Of a stretch of 64,000 nt of DNA, positions 38,314 through 45,430 are shown piece after piece. Made by a program: the position numbers and the translations under genes. Each line of letters opens with the position of its first letter. Within the stretch, counting starts at the first letter, position 1. The stretch is from NCBI GenBank assembly GCA_963715895.1, contig OY970284.1, positions 3,782,001-3,846,000 of the forward strand, written 5' to 3'. Below the pieces are notes generated by a model. That model had not been told where the DNA came from. It ran no database searches and saw only the letters and a list, made by a program, of their open reading frames with translations. The DNA is from JADGNZ01 sp963715895. GTDB taxonomy: Bacteria > Acidobacteriota > Thermoanaerobaculia > Gp7-AA8.

Positions 38314-38667
38314 TCATCGCGGGAGCGACTTGAGGTAGCGCGTCAATTGCAGTCGGCGCTCTTCCGGGAGCCGTGACCACGACGGCATCCCTTTCCGGAG
38401 ATCGCCGTCGGTCAGGAATTGAACGAGAGCATCGTCACTCCGCGTCTGCACCGAGGGGGTGTGAAGGCTCGGGGCGCGCGACGTCCCCTGTGCCTCGTCT
38501 CCGTGGCAGGCGGCGCAGTGCTGCGAAAACAGCTTTCGGCCGGCCTGGACGTCATTGGTGACCTGTTCTCCTGTGACTGGTGCGGCGGTGTTGCCCGGAC
38601 CGGCGGCGCAACCGGCGAAGCCGATCAGCAAGGCAAGGGTCATCAACATCTGTTTATTGGAATTCAT
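38314..38667 (-). CDS. Cytochrome c lipoprotein
   Basis: 117 residues: lipobox IGFAGC (Cys20), one heme-binding CAACH (about 51-55), a Met ligand candidate in KGMPSW, and a C-terminal helix ending RYLKSLPR. Class I cytochrome c anchored by lipid in the periplasm. It begins 2 nt after the stop of the upstream beta-barrel gene, so they share an operon. The frame remains open after its TGA for 210 codons across the minisatellite (to 37681). Confidence 0.9.
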   Translation of the reverse strand: MNSNKQMLMTLALLIGFAGCAAGPGNTAAPVTGEQVTNDVQAGRKLFSQHCAACHGDEAQGTSRAPSLHTPSVQTRSDDALVQFLTDGDLRKGMPSWSRLPEERRLQLTRYLKSLPR

Positions 38668-38669
38668 GG

Positions 38670-39536
38670 CTATTTCATCCTTGAAGCGATCACGGGGAGC
38701 TCGTAGGCCACCCCGAACCGTATGAGGGCGCGGTTGCTGTTTCCGTTCATTCCGAACGACGGGCTGAGCCGGAAGGTCACCCCATTGGGAAGGTTCCAGG
38801 CCACCGACGGCGCAAGATAGTGCGATGTTCCGGAGAGCGTGACCTGATGTTGTTCGCCGAGGCCGCCGTAAAGCTCGACACCCAACGTGAAGTTTTCCGG
38901 ACATAGGGAGCAGGGGAGGGGAGAGGCGGCCATTGCAAGGGGTCGGCTTACCGCGGCGGCATAGCCGAATTCGATCGGGTCGCCGTTCAGATTCTTTTCG
39001 GCGATCAGGTTTCCGGCCAGATTCCATCCACGCCTGTTGCTGGAAAGGATCAGCTTGGCCTCGACCTCGCGCTTCTTCTCGTGCCGCAGCTCGTCGGCTG
39101 GCTCCAATAGATCCCGAAAGGAGTCAAAGCCGACCACTTCCTTGAGAATCTTGTCCGCACCGGTGATGTCCTCATACTCGACATAAAGGACAGGATTGAC
39201 GGCGTGCTCCTTCATCAGCAGCCGGAAACGGTTCTCCAACCGATAGCCGGTGAACAGCGTGCTCTCCCTGCTCGTCTTCTGACTGTCGAGATACAACTCC
39301 GAGGTCCACCACCCATTGACCCCATACTCGAGCTCGAGGGACGACGCCACAAACTGCCTCGCCCCTCCCTTCGGCACGCCAACGACCGGATTGAGCTCGA
39401 CCTCCAGACTGCCCGGCTCCTCCATGTGGTGTGTGTAGGTGATGAAATAGGGGTTTTCCTGGGCAACCGCCGGCGTCGCCGCAATCAGGGCGAGCGCGGG
39501 AATCGAGAGCGTGGTGAGTATCCGGCGTAGCGTCAT
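38670..39536 (-). CDS. Probable outer-membrane beta-barrel protein
   Basis: 288 residues: signal peptide (SIPALALIAATPAVAQ) and alternating amphipathic strands with aromatic turns (FITYTHHMEEPGSLEVELNPVVG... style), ending in a short C-terminal strand. Likely an outer-membrane barrel of unknown cargo. Coupled to the cytochrome lipoprotein gene, whose ribosome site lies in its 3' end. TAGACT (39584-39579, minus) may be its -10. Confidence 0.72.
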   Translation of the reverse strand: MTLRRILTTLSIPALALIAATPAVAQENPYFITYTHHMEEPGSLEVELNPVVGVPKGGARQFVASSLELEYGVNGWWTSELYLDSQKTSRESTLFTGYRLENRFRLLMKEHAVNPVLYVEYEDITGADKILKEVVGFDSFRDLLEPADELRHEKKREVEAKLILSSNRRGWNLAGNLIAEKNLNGDPIEFGYAAAVSRPLAMAASPLPCSLCPENFTLGVELYGGLGEQHQVTLSGTSHYLAPSVAWNLPNGVTFRLSPSFGMNGNSNRALIRFGVAYELPVIASRMK

Positions 39537-39615
39537 GTCATCCCTGCATGTTGAGATTGAGTCTCAGTTGCGAAGATGAGTCTACCGATCTCCGACGGCC
39601 GGCGTCAACCGGACT

Positions 39616-39637
39616 CCGTCACACCTCGATGTGACGG
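39616..39637. promoter_or_regulatory. Palindrome upstream of the kinase gene
   Basis: GTCACA-N6-TGTGAC, extended to CCGTCACA/TGTGACGG. It lies in the divergent interval between the barrel and kinase genes, about 63 nt before ATG 39700 and before a TATAAA box (39672-39677). Its ends (CCGTCA/TGACGG) match those of the palindrome at 44100-44119, so it may be a related operator. Confidence 0.5.
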
Positions 39638-39699
39638 TCGTCATGGGTGGTGGAGGAGGACTCGTTCGGTGTATAAAGATTTCATCCTTCTCTCCGCAC

Positions 39700-42378
39700 A
39701 TGGCTGAGCTCCAGACCAATCCCTCCGAACGAAGCGGACGGATCACGGACACGATCGATCCGCTCGACGTGGTGCCTTCGGCGTTCGAGCTGCTGCCAGC
39801 CGGCACCGTCGTCGCCGGGCGTTACGAGATCGTCAGCCTCCTCGGGCGAGGCGGCTATTCCTCCGTCTATCGCGCCACCGATCGCGAGTTGAAGCGCGAC
39901 ATTGCCCTGAAAATCATCCGGCCGGAGCGCGTTTCCGCCGCCACCGAATCCCGCCTCCGCCGCGAGGTGAATGTCGCCCGTGCCGCGCAAAGCCGGCACC
40001 TCGTCCGCGTATTCGATCTCGGCAGCGACGCCGGGATGGTGTTTCTGACGATGGAGCTCGTCGACGGTGAGTCGCTCCGCGAGAAGATCCGGCGCGAGAC
40101 CCGCCTCGGCGTCACCGAAGCGGTGGCGATCGCGACGCAGATGCTGCGAGGACTCACGGCCCTGCACGAGCTGAAAACGATTCATCGCGATATCAAGCCG
40201 GAGAATGTCCTGATCGCGTCCGATGGGACGGTGAAACTCGCCGATTTCGGTCTGGCCCGCGTCCTAGACGATGACCAGACGCGTGCCACTGTGGCCGGCA
40301 GTGTGATCGGTACGGCCGACTACCTCTCGCCCGAGCAGGCCCTCGGCCAGCAACTCGACGAGCGCACCGATATCTACTCCCTCGGTGTGGTTCTGTTCGA
40401 GATGCTGACCGGCCAGTTGCCGTTCGTCCGCGAGTCATCCCTCGGGTCGATGATCGCGCGCATCGGCAAACCCGCGCGTCCGGTCCGGTCGATTCAACGC
40501 GACGTGCCGTACTGGCTGGCCACGGTCGTCAGCCGGTTGCTCGCCCCGGTTCCCGGGCGGCGGTATCCGTCTGCAGCCGATGCCGAGGCGGCCCTGGAGC
40601 GACGGCATATCGACATCCGGACGCTGGCGCCGCGCGCGCGAACGTGGATCGGACTATTTCTCGTGATTGGTGCCGCCGCCGGTATCTATCTTTTTCTGCC
40701 GATTCGAGAGCAGCATCAATTTGCGCGGCTGGCCGCGAACGGCGATCGCGGCGTCGTGGCGATTGGCAGGCATGGCGAAACTCTCTGGCGACGCGATGGA
40801 GTCGAGCCCGAGATTGCCAACCGGTATGCACTCGTGCATCTGCAGCGAAACGCACGGCCGGTGCTCGCAACGGTGATCGCGCCGCGGGGTGAATTTGCGC
40901 TGTCGAAAGTGGCGCTGCTCAGCTTTCTCGATCCGGATAGCGGCAAACTGGTCCGGCAGGTCCGCCTTCCAGACGCCACCGACAGTTTCCCGCGCGACGC
41001 GAAGCGCTATTGGATCGCATCGATTTCAAGCGTCGATGTCGATGGAGACGGCATCGATGAAGTGTTCATCGGTTTCGCGCACGTCCCTGAGGCGCCCTAC
41101 TTTACGGTCTTATACGAACCGTCGATCGACCGGAGCCGCGTTCTTTTTGAGGCTGTCGGTCATCATCACTTCGCCGGCCTGCATGACGTCGATGGGGACG
41201 GGCGGCCCGAGGCGCTTTTCATTGGAATCAACAACGCCTTCGACTGGATCTATACGCTGAGTGCTGTTCGGATTTCCCCGTGGATCGGGGATATCGCTTC
41301 CGAGCCTTCTCCTACCTCATCGCCCGATATGGTCGTATCGTCAGACGAGGAGAAGAATCTGGTCTGGTACACACTTCTGCCGCGATCCGGCTTCCCGTCG
41401 AAGGCCACGGAGGCACTTTCGTACGACGACAAACGCCGGAGGATCACGGTGGCCATGTCGGGACGGACGATCGATGTAACGATGGATGGCTTTCTCGCGA
41501 ACGAGCCTTCCGCACGCGACCCGCGGGAACGTCAGCCGCATCGGAACGCTGCCTACAATGCATATCGCGAGAGCAAGCGCCTCTTCGCGGTTGGTGTATT
41601 TGATGAGGCACTCGTCCAGATGTCGAAGGCGGTCGACGAAGCGTCGCGCGCTGACGAGGCGATCCTGGTCGAGGTGATGCAGCGCGCGCAGGCGGCACTG
41701 CTGATTCGGACCGGGCATCTCAACGAAGGCGAGACTCTGTTCCAGAGGATCTGGAGAACCTCGGAGAACGCCTCCGAAATCGCCTATGACGCCGGCGTCG
41801 CCTATCACCTCCACGGCGATCTCGATCGGGCCATATCCTGGTACGAGCGCGGTATGGGTAAAGGAGCGTCGACGGAAGCCGGGAAAAGCAAACATGAATT
41901 CGTGCAGGCGATCGTCCTCGCGCTCGGCGAGTTGCGCCGTTGGAACGAGGCTTCCGACGCCGTGGAGCGATACCGGGCCGCGTACGTGAGCAGTATTGCC
42001 GAGGCGGCAATCTATGACGAGTACATTCGATGGCGCCGCGGCGAAGCGCCTCGCGTCGACAATGTTCACGTGAATTGGTATGCGACCGACGTCAACCGCT
42101 ATTGGCTGATCGAGTTTCGCCTGGCGCTTGGTGAGAAGCCGGCCGACCTCCTCCCGATCGTCGAAGGAGAGGTCAATATCGGCTCACAGCCGCAGTGCAT
42201 CTGGCGGTCGCTCCGCGCCGAGCTGATGTGGCGTCTCGGCCGGAAGGCAGATGCCGAGGCCGAAGCATCGCGGGCTATCGACGCGTTGAAGGTCGAGCGT
42301 ACGATGGCCATCATCGCGCGCGCACACGCGGACGTCGTCGAGGAGCGCTTTGCGCGCATTGCGGGAGGAAAGAACTGA
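39700..42378 (+). CDS. Ser/Thr protein kinase with external FG-GAP and TPR regions
   Basis: 892 residues. A cytoplasmic Hanks-type kinase domain (41-300) with Gly loop LGRGGYSSVY, K71 in ALKII, H162-R163-D164 and DFG 182-184; all catalytic residues are present. One membrane helix (315-335). The C-terminal part contains FG-GAP/propeller repeats (DVDGDGIDEVFIG, DVDGDGRPEALFIG) and then TPR-like helices (about 620-780). It may sense a ligand outside and signal by phosphorylating the FHA protein encoded next, with which it overlaps (TGATG). ATG 39700 precedes the kinase domain cleanly. Confidence 0.93.
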   Translation: MAELQTNPSERSGRITDTIDPLDVVPSAFELLPAGTVVAGRYEIVSLLGRGGYSSVYRATDRELKRDIALKIIRPERVSAATESRLRREVNVARAAQSRHLVRVFDLGSDAGMVFLTMELVDGESLREKIRRETRLGVTEAVAIATQMLRGLTALHELKTIHRDIKPENVLIASDGTVKLADFGLARVLDDDQTRATVAGSVIGTADYLSPEQALGQQLDERTDIYSLGVVLFEMLTGQLPFVRESSLGSMIARIGKPARPVRSIQRDVPYWLATVVSRLLAPVPGRRYPSAADAEAALERRHIDIRTLAPRARTWIGLFLVIGAAAGIYLFLPIREQHQFARLAANGDRGVVAIGRHGETLWRRDGVEPEIANRYALVHLQRNARPVLATVIAPRGEFALSKVALLSFLDPDSGKLVRQVRLPDATDSFPRDAKRYWIASISSVDVDGDGIDEVFIGFAHVPEAPYFTVLYEPSIDRSRVLFEAVGHHHFAGLHDVDGDGRPEALFIGINNAFDWIYTLSAVRISPWIGDIASEPSPTSSPDMVVSSDEEKNLVWYTLLPRSGFPSKATEALSYDDKRRRITVAMSGRTIDVTMDGFLANEPSARDPRERQPHRNAAYNAYRESKRLFAVGVFDEALVQMSKAVDEASRADEAILVEVMQRAQAALLIRTGHLNEGETLFQRIWRTSENASEIAYDAGVAYHLHGDLDRAISWYERGMGKGASTEAGKSKHEFVQAIVLALGELRRWNEASDAVERYRAAYVSSIAEAAIYDEYIRWRRGEAPRVDNVHVNWYATDVNRYWLIEFRLALGEKPADLLPIVEGEVNIGSQPQCIWRSLRAELMWRLGRKADAEAEASRAIDALKVERTMAIIARAHADVVEERFARIAGGKN

Positions 42379-44081
42379 TGATTCGTCTGGTGGTGTCATT
42401 CGGGGACGGCCAGCAGCGCTTCAACGTCCCCATAAATGCCAAGCGGACTCTCGGCTCCGCGGGCGACAACGATTTCGTCGTGGCATGGCCAGGGATCTCG
42501 AAACATCACGCAACGGTTGAGCGCGTTGGCGAATGGATCCTCATTAATGACAGCGGCTCGAAGAACGGCATCGTGATGGCCGGCGAACGCCGGGACCGCG
42601 TCCACCTCCGGCCGGGGGACACCGCCCGGATCGGCCGTGCATCGCTCCATGTGGAGGAGATCTCGACGTCGGATGCCGATGTCGCTGTCGCCTTTGATCA
42701 CCAGTCGAGCTCGCAAGGCCCTGAGGAAGGAGGTACCGACACCGAAGGCGACGTCGAGCGTGGCGTGACCGCGGCGTTGCGATGGGTGCGGGAGGCGGCG
42801 GCTGCTCAGGCGCCGACCCCGGATCAGCGTCGCGCCTTGCTGGAGTCGGCTGCCGCCATCGTAGGAGCTGACGCTCTACTGATCTGCCCCGCTAACGGTG
42901 AGCTGTCGTTCGGTGAGCTTATTGGCGGTCTGCCACCAGAAGGTGAAATCGACGCACTCGTTTCCCGAACCACTCGCGAGGATAGTCGCTGGTTCTTTGT
43001 TCCCGTCACTGATGGGATGGTGCTTGCCGCGCACGCACTTACTCCGCGCTTCTCTGCCTGGCAGCGCGAGTTTCTGGAACACGTTGGCTCGACGCTCTTC
43101 ACGCAAGAAGAGGTCCGTGCCCGCTCTTTGCCGAGTACTTCGGCGGGTGAGGTCCTCTATCCCAATTCCATGGTCGTCGGAAGCTCGGCGGCCATGCGCG
43201 ATGTCCGTGACCGCGTGCGGATGGCTGTACAGAGCGGTCTTAATGTGCTCCTCCGAGGAGAAAGCGGAACCGGGAAAGAGCTGATTGCGCGTACGATTCA
43301 CGATTCGAGCAGGGTAAGCGGGCCCTTCCGTCCGATCAATTGCGCGGCCATTCCCAATGAATTGTTCGAGGCGGAGATGTTTGGTATTCGCTCCGGAGTG
43401 GCTACCGGCGTGGAAAGGCGATCCGGTCATTTCATCGAGGCCGAAGGTGGGACGCTGTTTCTTGACGAGATCGGCGATCTTTCACCAGCCGTGCAGGCAA
43501 AGCTGCTTAGAGTGCTGCAGGAACGCGAAGTACTGCCGCTCGGCGCGCCAAAGGCTGTGAGAGTCAATGTGCGCATAGTGGCGTCGACCAACCGCGACCT
43601 CGAAGCGCTCGTCCGCGCAAACACATACCGACTCGATCTCTATTACCGGCTTCGGGGAATCGAAATCGTTGTGCCGCCGTTGCGCAATCGGGTGGAAGAT
43701 ATTCCGGCCCTCGCCGTGGCCTTTGCGTCGCGCTCGGCGCGGAGAGCGTCGAAACGGATTCGTGGCATCAGCCGCAAGGCCTTATCGACACTCACCGCTC
43801 AACGTTGGCCTGGTAATATTCGCGAGCTCGAACACGTCATTGAGCAGGCAATTGTGCGATGCCACGATGGCGGCACGATCGAAACGTCCCATCTTGATCT
43901 TGTCAGGGAATTGGACCAAACGCCGGACACTCTGCAATCGCGCAGAGAGTATGTGGAACACTCCACGATCAACGAGGCGTTGAAGCGCGCCAACGGGAAC
44001 AAAACCGAAGCCGCGAGCATCCTCGGCATCAGCCGTCAGGCATTGCACAAGAAGCTGAGGAGAGATCCGGGCCGGAAGTGA
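42378..44081 (+). CDS. FHA-domain sigma54-type transcriptional activator
   Basis: 567 residues: FHA domain (about 1-95, with GISKHHATV and NDSGSKNGI) that should bind phosphothreonine; a GAF-like middle region (about 145-250); AAA+ domain with Walker A GESGTGKE (294-301) and Walker B GGTLFLDEIGD; C-terminal Fis-type helix-turn-helix (NKTEAASILGISRQALHKKL). The loop normally GAFTGA reads GVATGV (340-345). ATG 42378 overlaps the kinase stop. Likely phospho-regulated by that kinase and acts on the promoter just downstream. Confidence 0.93.
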   Translation: MIRLVVSFGDGQQRFNVPINAKRTLGSAGDNDFVVAWPGISKHHATVERVGEWILINDSGSKNGIVMAGERRDRVHLRPGDTARIGRASLHVEEISTSDADVAVAFDHQSSSQGPEEGGTDTEGDVERGVTAALRWVREAAAAQAPTPDQRRALLESAAAIVGADALLICPANGELSFGELIGGLPPEGEIDALVSRTTREDSRWFFVPVTDGMVLAAHALTPRFSAWQREFLEHVGSTLFTQEEVRARSLPSTSAGEVLYPNSMVVGSSAAMRDVRDRVRMAVQSGLNVLLRGESGTGKELIARTIHDSSRVSGPFRPINCAAIPNELFEAEMFGIRSGVATGVERRSGHFIEAEGGTLFLDEIGDLSPAVQAKLLRVLQEREVLPLGAPKAVRVNVRIVASTNRDLEALVRANTYRLDLYYRLRGIEIVVPPLRNRVEDIPALAVAFASRSARRASKRIRGISRKALSTLTAQRWPGNIRELEHVIEQAIVRCHDGGTIETSHLDLVRELDQTPDTLQSRREYVEHSTINEALKRANGNKTEAASILGISRQALHKKLRRDPGRK

Positions 44082-44097
44082 CAACGAGCGTTGTCAC
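44078..44097. promoter_or_regulatory. Candidate activator site 1 (palindrome)
   Basis: GTGACAAC-GAGC-GTTGTCAC, core GACAAC-N4-GTTGTC at 44080-44095, overlapping the stop codon of the activator gene. With site 2 it fits GWCAAC-N4-GTTGWC; centres are 22 bp apart, about two helical turns. Confidence 0.65.
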
Positions 44098-44099
44098 GA

Positions 44100-44119
44100 C
44101 CGTCAACCGCGGTTGACGG
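44100..44119. promoter_or_regulatory. Candidate activator site 2 (perfect palindrome)
   Basis: CCGTCAACCGCGGTTGACGG, a perfect 20-bp palindrome with core GTCAAC-N4-GTTGAC at 44102-44117. It ends 41 bp before the -24 element at 44160, a normal place for an upstream activating sequence of a sigma54 activator. Confidence 0.65.
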
Positions 44120-44159
44120 CTGAACGGCCACGTCGGGGCGCTTCCCTCCTACGTAGCAA

Positions 44160-44175
44160 TGGCATCAGGCTTGCG
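44160..44175 (+). promoter_or_regulatory. Candidate sigma54 promoter (-24/-12)
   Basis: TGGCAT-N5-TTGCG matches the sigma54 consensus TGGCAC-N5-TTGCA at nearly all key bases and has exact spacing. Predicted start of transcription is about 44187. ATG of the first downstream gene is at 44234, with AGGAGGA before it. Confidence 0.7.
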
Positions 44176-44233
44176 AACTGCTGCTCCAATCCCGCAAATC
44201 AGCCGTTGCCTTGATCATCAATAGGAGGAATGA

Positions 44234-44668
44234 ATGGATCACGTGTCTGCCCGAGCCATGAGTGTAGTCAAGCGTTATCGCGACGCCTATCGGGTCGCGA
44301 ATGTCATCGTCGGAGTGTCCAAAGCGTTTAAAGGAATCGGTCTGGCGCTGATGGCAGTCGTTGTCTTGATTTGTCTTATTCTGGCGTTGAAAGGCTCATC
44401 CAGCGAAGGAGGGCAGGGTGCCGGCACCATCGTAGCCATTCTAGGCAGCCTCGTAGCCGGTGCCATTGTGTGGCTGGTGTTCTGGATGGTCGGCGTCCTT
44501 GTCGGTGCGCAAGGCCAGATTCTATTGGCATCGCTCGATGGTGCCGTCAATCAATCACCGTTCCTGCAGGACGAGCAGCGTGCCGAGGCGATGTCACTGC
44601 CGGGAACGGTCGGCTTCGCTGAAACGCAGCCAGTTACGGCTGCAGGCCCGGTTGGTCTCGGGATTTAG
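44234..44668 (+). CDS. Two-helix membrane protein, unknown function
   Basis: 144 residues with two membrane helices (LALMAVVVLICLILAL about 35-53 and TIVAILGSLVAGAIVWLVFWMVGVLVG about 65-92) and a hydrophilic tail ending TAAGPVGLGI. TAGGAGGAA precedes the ATG. First gene behind the sigma54-like promoter. No family recognised; could assist export of the products encoded next. Confidence 0.75.
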   Translation: MDHVSARAMSVVKRYRDAYRVANVIVGVSKAFKGIGLALMAVVVLICLILALKGSSSEGGQGAGTIVAILGSLVAGAIVWLVFWMVGVLVGAQGQILLASLDGAVNQSPFLQDEQRAEAMSLPGTVGFAETQPVTAAGPVGLGI

Positions 44669-44678
44669 AAGGGAGACG

Positions 44679-45425
44679 ATGATGAAGACGAGATTGCTAT
44701 TCGTTGTCCTGTTGATCGCAGCCGGAACGAGCGTTTTCGCTGTGGAGAAGGCATTGACCAATCAGGAGGTGGTGAAGCTGGTTAAACTCGGGATCGGCGA
44801 CGAGGCCGTGATTGCTAAAATTCATCAGGCGCCGGCCGTGAGCTTCGAGCTGGAAACAGATAATTTAGGCAGCCTTAAAGCGGCCGGCGTGAGCGGCAAA
44901 GTCATTGCGGCGATGCTGGATCGTTCGTCAGGTACAGCGGCGGCGCCGCCCTCGTCGAGTGAACATCGTGAACAGACACCGATCGAGCGGGCCTCGACAG
45001 TCAGGGTCGTGACGAATAAGGAAACGATCGGTCTGACGAGCCTGATTGGTTCGTCGAGCTCGACATGGATCTACGTGAGCTATCTGTTTTGGTTTAATTT
45101 TCCCGGCCTCCACGCGACGCACCATGTCGCCGATCACAACCCGTCGTTTCTGATTGCGACCGATCACGATCCGCGCAGCCGATACTACATCGTGCGTCTA
45201 GACGTCAACGACAAGAGCGGCGATCGATCGCTCAAGATGGGCAAAAGCCGCGCGTTCTCATTCACGGCCTCGAACACGCCCGATTCGGAATGGACGTTCC
45301 CATACGAAGCCTCCGAACAGAAGGCGGGGGTTTGGAAGTTCGCTCTCCGGTCGCCGCTGCCTCCTGGCGAATATGGCATCTTCGTAGTTCAGGGCGGAGA
45401 GTTGTACGACTTTGGGATCGACTGA
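44679..45425 (+). CDS. Exported protein of unknown function
   Basis: 248 residues: signal peptide (KTRLLFVVLLIAAGTSVFA), a short helical module (ALTNQEVVKLVKLGIGDEAVIAKI... VSGKVIAAML) seen in many exported acidobacterial-type proteins, then a beta-rich domain (from about residue 110). AAGGGAGAC lies before ATG 44679 (a second ATG is at 44682). 10 bp after the membrane-protein gene, so the same operon. Function unknown. Confidence 0.75.
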   Translation: MMKTRLLFVVLLIAAGTSVFAVEKALTNQEVVKLVKLGIGDEAVIAKIHQAPAVSFELETDNLGSLKAAGVSGKVIAAMLDRSSGTAAAPPSSSEHREQTPIERASTVRVVTNKETIGLTSLIGSSSSTWIYVSYLFWFNFPGLHATHHVADHNPSFLIATDHDPRSRYYIVRLDVNDKSGDRSLKMGKSRAFSFTASNTPDSEWTFPYEASEQKAGVWKFALRSPLPPGEYGIFVVQGGELYDFGID

Positions 45426-45430
45426 TTACC

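Noticed and set aside
38314..38316. Second selenocysteine codon at the cytochrome c TGA
   Set aside because: The protein ends at a natural point for class I cytochromes and no Cys homology exists beyond it; ordinary termination is more likely.
37563..38333. Plus-strand 256-residue Ser/His/Arg/Tyr repeat protein
   Set aside because: It overlaps the subtilase end and is rich in unusual codons; the minus-strand Pro/Asp heptad frame, in phase with the cytochrome gene, looks more protein-like. Neither is proven.
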